From: Bacillus sp. ISL-7
Lineage (GTDB): Bacteria > Bacillota > Bacilli > Bacillales_B > DSM-18226
Assembly: GCF_018613065.1 (NCBI RefSeq)
Contig: NZ_JAGGQW010000032.1
Location: forward strand, 1 to 51,279
Direction: 5' to 3'
DNA: 51,279 nt
A program made the position numbers and the translations under genes. Of this stretch, positions 29,673-38,741 are shown in pieces (the stretch's first letter is position 1; each line of letters begins with the position of its first letter). Below the pieces are notes generated by a model. That model did no database searches. It saw only the letters and a program-made list of their open reading frames with translations, and was not told the origin of the DNA.

Positions 29673-29705
29673 CAAAAGTAGGATCTGACCAAAGAGGCCA
29701 GACCC
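29673..29705 (-). terminator. Intrinsic terminator of prs
   Basis: On the minus strand, arms GGGTCTGGCC and GGTCAGATCC (29696-29705, 29681-29690) form ten pairs with two G-U, loop of 5, then TACTTTTG. It lies 14 bp after the prs stop codon. Confidence 0.8.
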
Positions 29706-29718
29706 TTCATTCTTATCA

Positions 29719-30675
29719 TCAATCAAACAAAGTACTTACAGATTGCTCCTCATGAACACGAATAATCGCTTCACCAAGCAGTGGTGCTACAGATAAGTTA
29801 ATAATCTTATCAATCTTTTTCTCTTCTGGAAGTGCAATGGAATTAGTGATCACTAATTCTTTAATTTTTGAATTTTGAATTCTTTCGATTGCAGGACCCG
29901 ATAAGACCGGATGGGTACAGCAAGCATAAACTTCTGATGCGCCGTTTTCAATTAAAGCGTTCGCGGCAAGTGTGATGGTTCCAGCTGTATCGATAATATC
30001 ATCAATTAAAATCGCCGTTTTCCCTTCAATGTTACCTACGATATTCATCACTTCAGCCACATTTGGTCTTGGGCGGCGTTTATCGATAATCGCAATTGGA
30101 GCTTTCATCCGTTCCGCTAATTTCCGAGCTCTAGTTACGCCGCCATGATCTGGAGAAACGATGACAATATCGCCATTGAATTCTCTAGTTTTAAAATAGT
30201 CAGCTAAAATAGGTACACCCATTAAATGATCCGTAGGAATATCAAAGAATCCTTGAATTTGTGGTGCGTGCAGATCAAGACAGATCACACGAGTGGCTCC
30301 TGCCGTTTCAAGCAGGGTTGCCACTAATTTAGCTGTAATCGGCTCACGGGCACGTGCCTTACGATCCTGACGTGCATAGCCATAGTATGGCATCACAATA
30401 TTAATCGTTTTAGCAGAGGCCCTTTTTAATGCATCAATCATGATTAATAATTCCATAATATTTTCATTAACAGGTTGGCTAGTCGACTGGATGACATAAA
30501 CGTCACCACCACGAATACTTTCTTCAATATTAATTTGGATTTCTCCATCACTAAATCTTGTGACAGAACATTTACCTAATTCTACACCGATGACTTTAGC
30601 AATTTCTCTTGCAAGAGGACGATTGGAATTTAAACTAAATACCTTAAGATTTGGGTCTAAATATTGATTCGACAT
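29719..30675 (-). CDS. prs: Ribose-phosphate pyrophosphokinase (PRPP synthase)
   Basis: Makes PRPP from ribose 5-phosphate and ATP for purine, pyrimidine, histidine and tryptophan synthesis. The 318 residues include the N-terminal [41 protein letters not shown], the PRPP-synthase signature [18 protein letters not shown] and the PRPP-binding loop [13 protein letters not shown]. It follows glmU by 23 bp. PurR, encoded nearby, senses PRPP. Confidence 0.97.
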   Translation of the reverse strand: MSNQYLDPNLKVFSLNSNRPLAREIAKVIGVELGKCSVTRFSDGEIQINIEESIRGGDVYVIQSTSQPVNENIMELLIMIDALKRASAKTINIVMPYYGYARQDRKARAREPITAKLVATLLETAGATRVICLDLHAPQIQGFFDIPTDHLMGVPILADYFKTREFNGDIVIVSPDHGGVTRARKLAERMKAPIAIIDKRRPRPNVAEVMNIVGNIEGKTAILIDDIIDTAGTITLAANALIENGASEVYACCTHPVLSGPAIERIQNSKIKELVITNSIALPEEKKIDKIINLSVAPLLGEAIIRVHEEQSVSTLFD

Positions 30676-30698
30676 AATAGCCTCCTAAATTTCTTAGC

Positions 30699-32072
30699 CT
30701 ATTTCTTTAGATTAAGCTTTTGAACGTAATTTTCCTTATTCACTTGCTTTGCCCGGGCAATCGATAAGGCCTCACTTGGTACATCTTTTGTAATCGTTGA
30801 ACCAGCGGCCACATATGCACCCTTCTTAATCGTAACAGGAGCAACTAGATTTGAATTGCAGCCAATAAAGACTCCATCTTCTATTTTTGTTAAGAATTTA
30901 TTTTTACCGTCATAATTCACTGTAATCGAGCCACAGCCAATGTTTACATTGGAACCTACTTCAGCATCACCAATATAACTTAGATGGGAGGCTTTGCTTC
31001 CTTTTCCAAAGACAGCCTTTTTAATTTCGACAAAATTGCCAATCTTCACTTCATCCTGAATCGCTGATTCTGGACGAATATGGGCAAATGGCCCAATGTT
31101 GACTTGAGCACCGATCGAGCTATTATGGGCAACTGATTGACGGATTACCGTTTCAGCGCCAATTTCACACGAAACGATTTCAGAGTTTGGTCCAATCTGA
31201 CATTCTGCTCCAATCACTGTTTTGCCTTTGATCATCGTTCCTGGATAGATAACTGTATCCTGCCCTATTTCAACCTCTGTTTCTATATAGGTGTTCGCCG
31301 GATCAATAATCGTTACCCCATTCCGCATATGTGCTGCATTCGTACGGCCACGCATAATTCGTTCTGCTTCCGCTAACGCCACGCGATCATTCACACCTAA
31401 TGTTTCTTCAAATTCATCTGTTTGGAAAGCTGTGACAACTTCCCCTTGATTTTTTAGAATTTCTATCACATCTGGTAAATAATATTCCCCTTGAACATTT
31501 TCATTTGAAACGTTCTTTAAGGCTTCAAATAATGCAAGATTATCGAAGCAATAAGTACCAGTATTGATTTCATTAATCTTTCTTTCCTCTTCAGAGGCGT
31601 CTTTATGCTCAACAATTTTTTCAACTAATCCTTTTTTATTACGAATGATTCGGCCGTATCCTGTTGGGTCTTCAATTCTCGCTGTGAGGATGGTAGCTTT
31701 TGCAGCTAACTCTTCATGATGTTTAAACAGAGACTCCATCGTTTCAGCCTTGATTAGAGGAGTATCCCCACAAACAACAATCGTCACTCCTGCTTTCCCT
31801 TCGAGCAGGCTCTGTGCCTGACTAACAGCATGGGCAGTACCTAACTGCTGATCTTGTAGAGCATACCGACTGCTATCGCCCAGCTGTGCTTGCACCATTT
31901 CTGCCCCATGACCAATAATTGTGACAACTTCTTGTATATTAAGCTTCATTACTTGGTCAACCACGTGTTGTACCATTGGTTTTCCGCATACCGGGTGTAA
32001 TACTTTATAAAGCTTTGACTTCATCCGCGTTCCTTGCCCTGCAGCCAAAATCACAGCATAACGATTATGCAT
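30699..32072 (-). CDS. glmU: Bifunctional GlmU: GlcN-1-P acetyltransferase / UDP-GlcNAc pyrophosphorylase
   Basis: Makes UDP-N-acetylglucosamine for the cell wall. The 457 residues comprise an N-terminal nucleotidyltransferase (about 1-228: [39 protein letters not shown]) and a C-terminal left-handed beta-helix of hexapeptide repeats (about 250-440; [36 protein letters not shown] split over several turns). I chose the ATG at 32072 with GGAGG 8 nt upstream; the TTG at 32087 overlaps that site. Confidence 0.97.
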   Translation of the reverse strand: MHNRYAVILAAGQGTRMKSKLYKVLHPVCGKPMVQHVVDQVMKLNIQEVVTIIGHGAEMVQAQLGDSSRYALQDQQLGTAHAVSQAQSLLEGKAGVTIVVCGDTPLIKAETMESLFKHHEELAAKATILTARIEDPTGYGRIIRNKKGLVEKIVEHKDASEEERKINEINTGTYCFDNLALFEALKNVSNENVQGEYYLPDVIEILKNQGEVVTAFQTDEFEETLGVNDRVALAEAERIMRGRTNAAHMRNGVTIIDPANTYIETEVEIGQDTVIYPGTMIKGKTVIGAECQIGPNSEIVSCEIGAETVIRQSVAHNSSIGAQVNIGPFAHIRPESAIQDEVKIGNFVEIKKAVFGKGSKASHLSYIGDAEVGSNVNIGCGSITVNYDGKNKFLTKIEDGVFIGCNSNLVAPVTIKKGAYVAAGSTITKDVPSEALSIARAKQVNKENYVQKLNLKK

Positions 32073-32109
32073 GTTCAAGTCCTCCAATTAACCTTTTTAT
32101 CCATTAAAA

Positions 32110-32138
32110 ATATTAACGTAAATGGGCGCTCTTTTCAA
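32110..32138 (-). promoter_or_regulatory. Sigma-A promoter of glmU-prs
   Basis: On the minus strand, -35 TTGAAA (32133-32138), a 17 bp spacer and -10 TAATAT (32110-32115), about 38 bp before the glmU start. Confidence 0.72.
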
Positions 32139-32235
32139 GGTATGTGAGGGAATAGTCTAATTTTGTAATAATGAGTTAATTTATGAGTAAATAAGAATGG
32201 AGGGAATAAAGGGGAGGGGATTATCTAGAAACAAT

Positions 32236-32263
32236 AAAAAGAGCCTTCATAGAAGAAAGGCCC
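32236..32263 (-). terminator. Intrinsic terminator of spoVG
   Basis: On the minus strand, arms GGGCCTT and AAGGCTC (32257-32263, 32241-32247) with a 9 nt loop, then TTTTTATTG. It lies 15 bp after the spoVG stop codon. Confidence 0.82.
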
Positions 32264-32278
32264 TAGTTGTAAAAATCC

Positions 32279-32569
32279 TTAGGAAGCTCCGGCTTCTTCA
32301 AATTCTACTTCTAATTCACCTAGACGGTGGTACTCAGCCAAAACAGCTTCTTGGATTTTACCGCGCGTTCCTGAATTAATTGGATGCGCAATGTCACGAA
32401 ATTCTCCATCTGGAGTACGTTTGCTTGGCATAGCTACAAATAAACCGTTGTTCCCGTCAATAACACGAATGTCATGAACAACAAACTCATTGTCCAAAGT
32501 GATTGATGCAATCGCTCTCATGCGTCCATCCGTATTAACTCGGCGTAATCTTACGTCAGTTACTTCCAT
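32279..32569 (-). CDS. spoVG: SpoVG, RNA-binding regulatory protein
   Basis: A 96-residue protein nearly identical in pattern to B. subtilis Spo[62 protein letters not shown] and [12 protein letters not shown]. It negatively controls asymmetric division and binds RNA or DNA in several Firmicutes. A sigma-H promoter lies about 40 bp upstream, in the gap after ridA, so it can be transcribed on its own. Confidence 0.97.
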   Translation of the reverse strand: MEVTDVRLRRVNTDGRMRAIASITLDNEFVVHDIRVIDGNNGLFVAMPSKRTPDGEFRDIAHPINSGTRGKIQEAVLAEYHRLGELEVEFEEAGAS

Positions 32570-32608
32570 GTGCTCACACCCTTTTCTGATTTAAAAAGCT
32601 AAGTAATT

Positions 32609-32636
32609 AAATTCAACAACTTTTTCAGAAATCCTT
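32609..32636 (-). promoter_or_regulatory. Sigma-H promoter of spoVG
   Basis: On the minus strand, AAGGATTT (32629-32636) followed, after CTGAAAAAGTTGT, by TGAATTT (32609-32615), fitting the sigma-H pattern AGGAWWW / GAAT. B. subtilis spoVG is the classic sigma-H promoter with the same AGGATTT. Confidence 0.8.
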
Positions 32637-32722
32637 CTTTATATTCAAAATATTTTAGAAAATTTAGGGCAAATTAGTGAACAATTGTAAACACAGGAGT
32701 AAATTAACAGAAATTAACTAAA

Positions 32723-33097
32723 TTATTTAACCAGTGCGACAACTTCAATTTCAACTAAAACATCTTTTGGTAAGCGGGCAACCTCGACACACGAACGAGC
32801 GGGTTTATGGATCGAGAAATATTCACCATATACCTCGTTTAGTGAAGCGAAATCATCCATATTTTTAATAAATACAGTTGTCTTAACGACTGTTTCAAAA
32901 GACGCACCAGCAGCTGTTAAAACTGCCTGTAAATTTTGAAAAACTTGGTGAGCTTGTTCTTTAATATCGCCTGTTACCAAGTCTCCATCAGCTGTTAATG
33001 GAATTTGCCCTGAGCTATAGAACATATTATTTACGGTAATTCCTTGCGAGTATGGGCCAATAGCCGCCGGTGCTTGATTTGTTTGAACTGTTTTCAT
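32723..33097 (-). CDS. ridA: RidA-family enamine/imine deaminase (YabJ)
   Basis: Hydrolyses reactive 2-aminoacrylate-type intermediates; in B. subtilis YabJ also affects purine repression by PurR. The 124 residues have the YjgF signature [20 protein letters not shown] at the C-terminus with the conserved Arg, and the N-terminal [19 protein letters not shown]. The ATG at 33097 has GGAGGG 7 nt upstream. In its ancestral arrangement it began about 20 bp after purR; now a 185 bp element separates them. Confidence 0.95.
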   Translation of the reverse strand: MKTVQTNQAPAAIGPYSQGITVNNMFYSSGQIPLTADGDLVTGDIKEQAHQVFQNLQAVLTAAGASFETVVKTTVFIKNMDDFASLNEVYGEYFSIHKPARSCVEVARLPKDVLVEIEVVALVK

Positions 33098-33122
33098 CCT
33101 AATTCCCTCCATCTATTTATTA

Positions 33123-33307
33123 GGCTGTGTTAAACTTGCCTGTTGATTTCCGCTCCAGGCACTTCGCTTTCCGCGGGCGGTCGGTGAGCCTCCTCGGCGC
33201 ATTCGCGCCTGTGGGGTCTCACCCTGACCTGCTAGTCCCACAGGAGTCTCGTGCCTTCTGCTCCAATCAACAGGGTTAGAAAATCAACAATAATTACTAA
33301 CACAGCC
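33123..33307. mobile_element. MITE-like GC-rich element, 185 bp, inserted between purR and ridA
   Basis: The ends are perfect 10 bp inverted repeats GGCTGTGTTA (33123-33132) and its complement (33298-33307); the similarity continues to 27 bp with 8 unlike bases then TGTTGATTT at both ends. The octamer ATTTATTA is present directly outside each end (33115-33122 and 33308-33315), a perfect target duplication. The interior is GC-rich and self-complementary, including GGCGCATTCGCGCC and GGTCGGTGAG...CTCACCCTGACC. It encodes no protein. I recall the interior (GTTGATTTCCGCTCCAGGCA and so on) as a dispersed Bacillus repeat. TSD size and GG ends suggest mobilisation by an ISL3- or IS1595-type transposase. 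Confidence 0.9.
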
Positions 33308-34124
33308 ATTTATTAAAGTAATTTCCAGCTTGAACATTAATTTTTTTTTCTTTCACATTTACATCAGATAACTGGACGAGGGAAATATATTCATCGACTA
33401 AACGCTCCTGAATTTTTTCTGCCTCTACTAAAACTGCAATTCCAGCCAGATGCCCATTAAATTCTTCAAGCATGCTGATCATTCCCATGACAGTTCCGCC
33501 AGCCTTCATAAAATCATCGACAATAAGGACCCGTGAATCCTGTTTCATGCTCCGTTTTGAAAGGACCATGGTTTGGATTCTTTTGGTTGAACCGGACACA
33601 TAATTAATACTTACTGTCGGTCCCTCCGTTACTTTACTATCTCTTCGGACGATGACAACTGGAACATTCAACTGACTTGCTACAGCATAGGCAAGAGGAA
33701 TTCCTTTTGTAGCAACGGTCATGACCACGTCAATTTTTGCATCTGTATAGGCAGAGGCAATAATGCGGCCCGCGTTTTGCACTACTTGAGGATTCCCTAA
33801 TATATCAGTTAAATATAAATATCCACCAGGTAAGAGCCTGTCAGGTTTAGCAATTAATTCACACAATTCATTGATAAAAGGTGCTGCTGCTTCTTGACTT
33901 ACTTTTACAAAGAACTTTACCCCGCCTGAAGCCCCTGGCACTGTTTGTATGGTCCCAATTCCTCTTTTTTCAAACGTCTCTTTGATAATACCCAAATCTT
34001 CACTAATCGATGATTTCGCAGATGAATAACGATCTGCAAAAAAAGTTAGCGGAACTAGTTGCCGAGGATGATCTAGTAAATAATTTGTCATATCAATCAA
34101 ACGTTCACTGCGGCGAAATTTCAT
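33297..34124 (-). CDS. purR: Purine operon repressor PurR
   Basis: Represses purine genes; PRPP relieves repression. The 275 residues comprise an N-terminal winged helix (about 1-74: RRSERLIDMTNYLLDHPRQL, SAKSSISEDLGIIKETF) and a phosphoribosyltransferase-like domain with the PRPP motif RVLIVDDFMKAGGTV (about 200-214). The final codons TGG-CTG-TGT-TAG come from the inserted element: without it the frame would stop after FNK. The protein is about ten residues shorter than I recall for B. subtilis, but that difference predates the insertion. Confidence 0.95.
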   Translation of the reverse strand: MKFRRSERLIDMTNYLLDHPRQLVPLTFFADRYSSAKSSISEDLGIIKETFEKRGIGTIQTVPGASGGVKFFVKVSQEAAAPFINELCELIAKPDRLLPGGYLYLTDILGNPQVVQNAGRIIASAYTDAKIDVVMTVATKGIPLAYAVASQLNVPVVIVRRDSKVTEGPTVSINYVSGSTKRIQTMVLSKRSMKQDSRVLIVDDFMKAGGTVMGMISMLEEFNGHLAGIAVLVEAEKIQERLVDEYISLVQLSDVNVKEKKINVQAGNYFNKWLC

Positions 34125-34140
34125 AACATGCCCCCAAAAA

Positions 34141-34190
34141 CACGAATATTCTAATTATAGAATACCATTTTCGTACGTTTTTAATCAAGT
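34141..34190 (-). promoter_or_regulatory. Possible purR promoter with PurBox-like inverted CGAA motifs
   Basis: On the minus strand TTGATT, 18 bp, TATTCT gives a possible sigma-A promoter. Inverted CGAA elements (ACGAAAAT near 34167-34174 and ACGAATATT at 34142-34150) flank it, as in PurR operators. PurR is autoregulated in B. subtilis. The matches to the full PurBox are partial. Confidence 0.4.
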
Positions 34191-35050
34191 GAGTGCCGTT
34201 CCCCTAACATGCGGACCGCAAATACTTGGTCACAGAATCCTCTTAATCCATTATAAATTCGATGCATTCTTGAATCATGCTGAACAATTCCAAAAACAGT
34301 TGGACCGCTGCCGCTCATTAATACGGCATCTGCACCAAAACGCTTCATTTGTTCTTTTATTAATGCAACTTCAGGGTGAAGGTTTAAGGTAACATCTTCT
34401 AAAACATTCCCCACGTTTGTACATACCTTTTGGTAATCATGTTCATTTATCGCTTCAATCATTCCCCGAATGTTTGGATGGGCCATTTTATTGGTATCTA
34501 GTCTTCGGTATACTTCAGCTGTTGAAACCCCAATAAAGGGCTTCGCAAGGATCACCCAACATGTCGGCGAGGCAGGTAATTCGGTAATCATTTCCCCTCT
34601 GCCCTTTGCCAAGGCAGTACCTCCATAGACACAAAATGAAACATCTGATCCAATTTCGCTTCCTAGTTCGGCCAATTCATCCATTGTTAAACCGAGATTC
34701 CAGAGTTTATTTAAACCTCTTAAAGTGGCAGCAGCATCACTGCTTCCCCCCGCAAGTCCAGCCGCAACGGGAATCGTTTTTTCAATCGAAATCAGCACAC
34801 CTTTTTTTACATTAAATCGATCCTTCAAGAGCTGTGCAGCTTGAAAGGCTAAGTTACGCTGGTCATCAGGGACATAGCGATTGTGAGAATGAATATGTAT
34901 TTTATCATCGTTTAATAACGATAATTCAACCCGGTCAGCCAAATCAATTGTGGTCATAATCATCTCCACCTCATGAAAACCGTCTGATCGTTTGTGTAAA
35001 ACATCTAATGCTAAATTTATTTTGGCCGGGGCTTTTACTAAAAGCTTCAC
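34181..35050 (-). CDS. ispE: 4-diphosphocytidyl-2-C-methyl-D-erythritol kinase
   Basis: GHMP kinase of the non-mevalonate isoprenoid pathway. The 289 residues equal the B. subtilis protein. Motifs: [23 protein letters not shown] (N-terminal catalytic region), [20 protein letters not shown] (ATP loop) and [13 protein letters not shown] chose the GTG at 35050, with AGGTGG 5 nt upstream; the GTG at 35059 overlaps that site. The gap before it holds a 42 bp repeat and the sspF terminator. Confidence 0.95.
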   Translation of the reverse strand: MKLLVKAPAKINLALDVLHKRSDGFHEVEMIMTTIDLADRVELSLLNDDKIHIHSHNRYVPDDQRNLAFQAAQLLKDRFNVKKGVLISIEKTIPVAAGLAGGSSDAAATLRGLNKLWNLGLTMDELAELGSEIGSDVSFCVYGGTALAKGRGEMITELPASPTCWVILAKPFIGVSTAEVYRRLDTNKMAHPNIRGMIEAINEHDYQKVCTNVGNVLEDVTLNLHPEVALIKEQMKRFGADAVLMSGSGPTVFGIVQHDSRMHRIYNGLRGFCDQVFAVRMLGERHSLD

Positions 35051-35072
35051 TACGTCCACCTACTTCTTTATT

Positions 35073-35114
35073 GTCCAGTTCCAGCGCTAAACGGGCGCTT
35101 CCACTTTTCTTAGT
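35073..35114 (-). repeat. 42 bp dispersed intergenic repeat, copy 2
   Basis: The reverse complement starts ACTAAGAAAAGTGGAAGCGC and ends GCGCTGGAACTGGAC, matching 38 of 42 bases of copy 1 at 23248-23289. It lies 22 bp upstream of the ispE start. The remaining gap 35115-35237 shows nothing I can name. Confidence 0.85.
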
Positions 35115-35237
35115 CCGGAAATCCACATTTTGTCCTATTTTACCACAAAATGATAAAACTAAGACGTGAGATATGATAAATCCTATCAAATTTCATATTT
35201 TATTATTAGATTTATAAGAAAAGGGTCAAAAATTGGA

Positions 35238-35269
35238 GAAAAAGAAAGCCAGAGGAGATTGTCCTCTGG
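35238..35269 (-). terminator. Intrinsic terminator of sspF
   Basis: On the minus strand, arms CCAGAGGA and TCCTCTGG (35262-35269, 35249-35256) with a 5 nt loop, then CTTTCTTTTT. Confidence 0.85.
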
Positions 35270-35325
35270 TCTCGCTGAAGTATGTGATTGATTAATATCA
35301 AAAGCGGAAGTGACTTATTTATAAG

Positions 35326-35511
35326 TTAAACTCTAGGACCCTGATTAGCCAAATGTTCTTGTGCAAGTTCAACGGCACGCTTAACCATATTCCCTGCATC
35401 CTTTGCCTTGATACCGCCCCATCCTTCTTTTTGAACGACATCATAAAAGCCAAGCTCTTTCGCAAGCTCCTCTTTAAAGCGACTGGACATAATCCCTCTT
35501 CTTCTGCCCAT
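35326..35511 (-). CDS. sspF: Small acid-soluble spore protein SspF (alpha/beta type)
   Basis: A 61-residue protein, the same length as B. subtilis Ssp[21 protein letters not shown], then [20 protein letters not shown] and [14 protein letters not shown]. Proteins of this type coat and protect spore DNA. AAGGGGG precedes the ATG. A sigma-G promoter with an exact CATACTA is readable upstream, fitting forespore expression. A second frame through the same bases (35319-35519) is a shadow. Confidence 0.96.
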   Translation of the reverse strand: MGRRRGIMSSRFKEELAKELGFYDVVQKEGWGGIKAKDAGNMVKRAVELAQEHLANQGPRV

Positions 35512-35542
35512 CTAAACAACCCCCTTCATACTACAGCATTGT

Positions 35543-35572
35543 TAGTATGGGATAGATATAGAGTTTTCATGA
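35543..35572 (-). promoter_or_regulatory. Sigma-G promoter of sspF
   Basis: On the minus strand, TCATGA (35567-35572), 17 bp, then an exact CATACTA (35543-35549). The -35 match is weak, the -10 perfect; spacing fits. Confidence 0.65.
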
Positions 35573-35587
35573 AACTGTTTTAAAATA

Positions 35588-35617
35588 GCAAAAAGCAGTA
35601 AACAAATGTTTACTGCT
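35588..35617 (-). terminator. Intrinsic terminator of veg
   Basis: On the minus strand, arms AGCAGTAAAC and GTTTACTGCT (35608-35617, 35594-35603), 4 nt loop, then TTTTGC. It lies 16 bp after the veg stop codon. Confidence 0.88.
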
Positions 35618-35633
35618 GTGTATTGCTTATATT

Positions 35634-35897
35634 CTAATTTAAGGCTAAATGTCCTGATGCATCTTCGTAGAAAGTAATTTGAACTGTTTCTGTTAATACA
35701 TCTGCATAGCTGTAAGAAACACGTTCAAATGAGTTTTCATCCTGATCTAATTCAATAACAAAAACAGATGGATAAGTTTCAGCTAAAACACCGGAACGTT
35801 CAATCGTCTTTCTGCGTCCTCCGTTGGCTTTAAGCAGTAATCTTTTCCCTAAATTTGTGTCAAGAGCCTTTTTAATATCGGCTAAGGTTTTTGGCAT
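35634..35897 (-). CDS. veg: Veg protein (biofilm-related regulator)
   Basis: An 87-residue protein that matches B. subtilis Veg closely: [60 protein letters not shown]. In B. subtilis Veg stimulates biofilm matrix genes by countering SinR. The ATG at 35897 has AGGTGG 5 nt upstream and matches the family start; longer in-frame starts run into the promoter. Two consensus sigma-A promoters lie upstream. Confidence 0.96.
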   Translation of the reverse strand: MPKTLADIKKALDTNLGKRLLLKANGGRRKTIERSGVLAETYPSVFVIELDQDENSFERVSYSYADVLTETVQITFYEDASGHLALN

Positions 35898-35918
35898 TCG
35901 GTCCACCTCACTGTGTAA

Positions 35919-35947
35919 AGTATAACACACTGACATAGTCATGTCAA
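35919..35947 (-). promoter_or_regulatory. veg promoter, proximal (sigma-A)
   Basis: On the minus strand, -35 TTGACA (35942-35947), 17 bp, -10 TATACT (35919-35924). Transcription would begin about 15 bp before the veg ATG. Confidence 0.82.
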
Positions 35948-35959
35948 ACAAAAACATAA

Positions 35960-35989
35960 ATTATATCAGTCAAACAAAAAGATTGTCAA
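35960..35989 (-). promoter_or_regulatory. veg promoter, distal (sigma-A)
   Basis: On the minus strand, -35 TTGACA (35984-35989), 18 bp, -10 TATAAT (35960-35965): both hexamers are perfect. It lies 41-42 bp upstream of the proximal one. Confidence 0.8.
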
Positions 35990-36071
35990 TATTTTTTATT
36001 CTACTTTTTCTTCTAAATTTCAACATTTTTATCGTTACCTTATTTGCATGGGAATATGTATCGGCTCAGAA

Positions 36072-36110
36072 ATAAAAAAAATAAGCCTTATCGGACAGCA
36101 AAGGCTTATT
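36072..36110 (-). terminator. Intrinsic terminator of yabG
   Basis: On the minus strand, arms AATAAGCCTT and AAGGCTTATT (36101-36110, 36080-36089) followed by a long T tract. It includes the yabG stop codon. Confidence 0.85.
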
Positions 36111-36990
36111 CATTCTCTTCTTGGATTGGCCGATAAGGCATTCCCGTTCGTAACACTCCTCTTGTTTCAATTCCTCCAAGTCCCTTTTCACCTGTTAATG
36201 TGTTCTTTAACACGTCCCAGACATTAATTCTTTCCATAAAAGGTGTAAAACTGATTTTGGCGACAATATAGACTGGGTCGAGGGCGTGGATGTTAATTCT
36301 TGAGGGCGAACTGGCATAATTTGCCCCAGCATGAATCAATGATTCAAAGTGCGATTGACATGCTCCTGCAAAAATAACCAACTGATCTAAGTGGGGAATC
36401 TTTTTTCGTGCTTCCTTGACCGTTTGGACAAAATGTTTGGAATGGCGATATGCATTAATATCCGTCATTTTTCCTTTTGCCTTTGAATACGCGTCATGTC
36501 CTGTAATAACAAGAATATCTGGGCGATATAAATCAATCAATTCACCTATTTTTTCTGGCATCTCTTTTTCATTACAGTGTATACCTAAAACAGGGATTCC
36601 CACTTTTTCATACAGTGTCATACATTTCTTCAAATAGGATGGATCACCATCCAGATGGAGAACCTTCCCAGGCATTTGAAAATAATTACTTGGTTTTACA
36701 TATCCTCCGGTCGCTTCATATTCCTGACGGTTCTTGATTAATTCAACATCCTGTTTAAACAGCTTAAAAGACTGTTCCTCTAGCGTCCGGTATTCATTCT
36801 TCAATCTGACTCTTTGATTATCGTCGATGACGACCAAATCTTCGTATGGTGCGTCTGCCACAAGGCGAAAGTCTTCTCCATATAGTACTGCAAATTTCTG
36901 GTCGTTTATTTTTCGAACATCTATCACGCGAAATAGAATGTCACAATTATACGAACGCCTGCCGACAATATCCATTAATTTTATATCCAC
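36106..36990 (-). CDS. yabG: Sporulation-specific protease YabG
   Basis: Mother-cell protease that processes spore coat proteins such as SafA and SpoIVA. Recognised by FHMPGKVLHLDGD-like FQMPGKVLHLDGDPSYLKKC, LVITGHDAYSKAKG, NAYRHSKHFVQTVKEARKKI and IFAGACQSHFESLIHAGANY, where the conserved Cys and His are the likely catalytic residues. I chose the GTG at 36990 (294 residues; B. subtilis about 290), with GGAG 8 nt upstream. The ATG at 37044 lies inside the -10 box of the sigma-K promoter and cannot be in the mRNA. Confidence 0.94.
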   Translation of the reverse strand: MDIKLMDIVGRRSYNCDILFRVIDVRKINDQKFAVLYGEDFRLVADAPYEDLVVIDDNQRVRLKNEYRTLEEQSFKLFKQDVELIKNRQEYEATGGYVKPSNYFQMPGKVLHLDGDPSYLKKCMTLYEKVGIPVLGIHCNEKEMPEKIGELIDLYRPDILVITGHDAYSKAKGKMTDINAYRHSKHFVQTVKEARKKIPHLDQLVIFAGACQSHFESLIHAGANYASSPSRINIHALDPVYIVAKISFTPFMERINVWDVLKNTLTGEKGLGGIETRGVLRTGMPYRPIQEENE

Positions 36991-37043
36991 TGCCGTCACT
37001 CCAATAAGACCAGCAAAAGGGCCTTTAAATAAAGTTTCTCTCA

Positions 37044-37071
37044 TAGGCTATGCAAACCTTTGCTTTATTGT
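37044..37071 (-). promoter_or_regulatory. Sigma-K promoter of yabG
   Basis: On the minus strand, AC (37070-37071), 17 bp, CATAGCCTA (37044-37052), an exact match to the sigma-K pattern AC / CATANNNTA. yabG is a sigma-K gene in B. subtilis. Confidence 0.75.
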
Positions 37072-37072
37072 G

Positions 37073-37098
37073 AAAAAAATAGACCCTTTAAAAAGGGT

Positions 37099-37100
<2 letters not shown>
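37073..37100 (-). terminator. Intrinsic terminator of rsmA
   Basis: On the minus strand, arms AGACCCTT and AAGGGTCT (37093-37100, 37081-37088), 4 nt loop, then ATTTTTTT. It overlaps the rsmA stop codon. Confidence 0.88.
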
Positions 37101-38530
<1,430 letters not shown>

Positions 38531-38699
38531 TTTAAAAGTGTGAGCCTCCGTAATAAAAAAAATAAAAAATGAAAAAAACTTGAAACATTTTTGTAATATA
38601 CATCGTCTATATTATTGAATCCATTCATACAATAAAGTAAAATAAAGATGAAGCATTTTATCAATATGTATTCGATGTTAGTATAAAGAAATTTATGAA

Positions 38700-38732
38700 A
38701 AAAGCAAAATGCAGAGGATAGGACCCTCTGCA
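38700..38732 (-). terminator. Intrinsic terminator of yabE
   Basis: On the minus strand, arms TGCAGAGG and CCTCTGCA (38725-38732, 38710-38717), 7 nt loop, then TTTTGCTTTTTT. Confidence 0.88.
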
Positions 38733-38741
38733 AATTGTAAA

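Noticed and set aside
33297..33315. purR truncated by the mobile element
   Set aside because: At first the short C-terminus looked like damage. Reconstructing the empty site shows the frame stopped after FNK anyway, so the insertion adds three residues rather than removing any.
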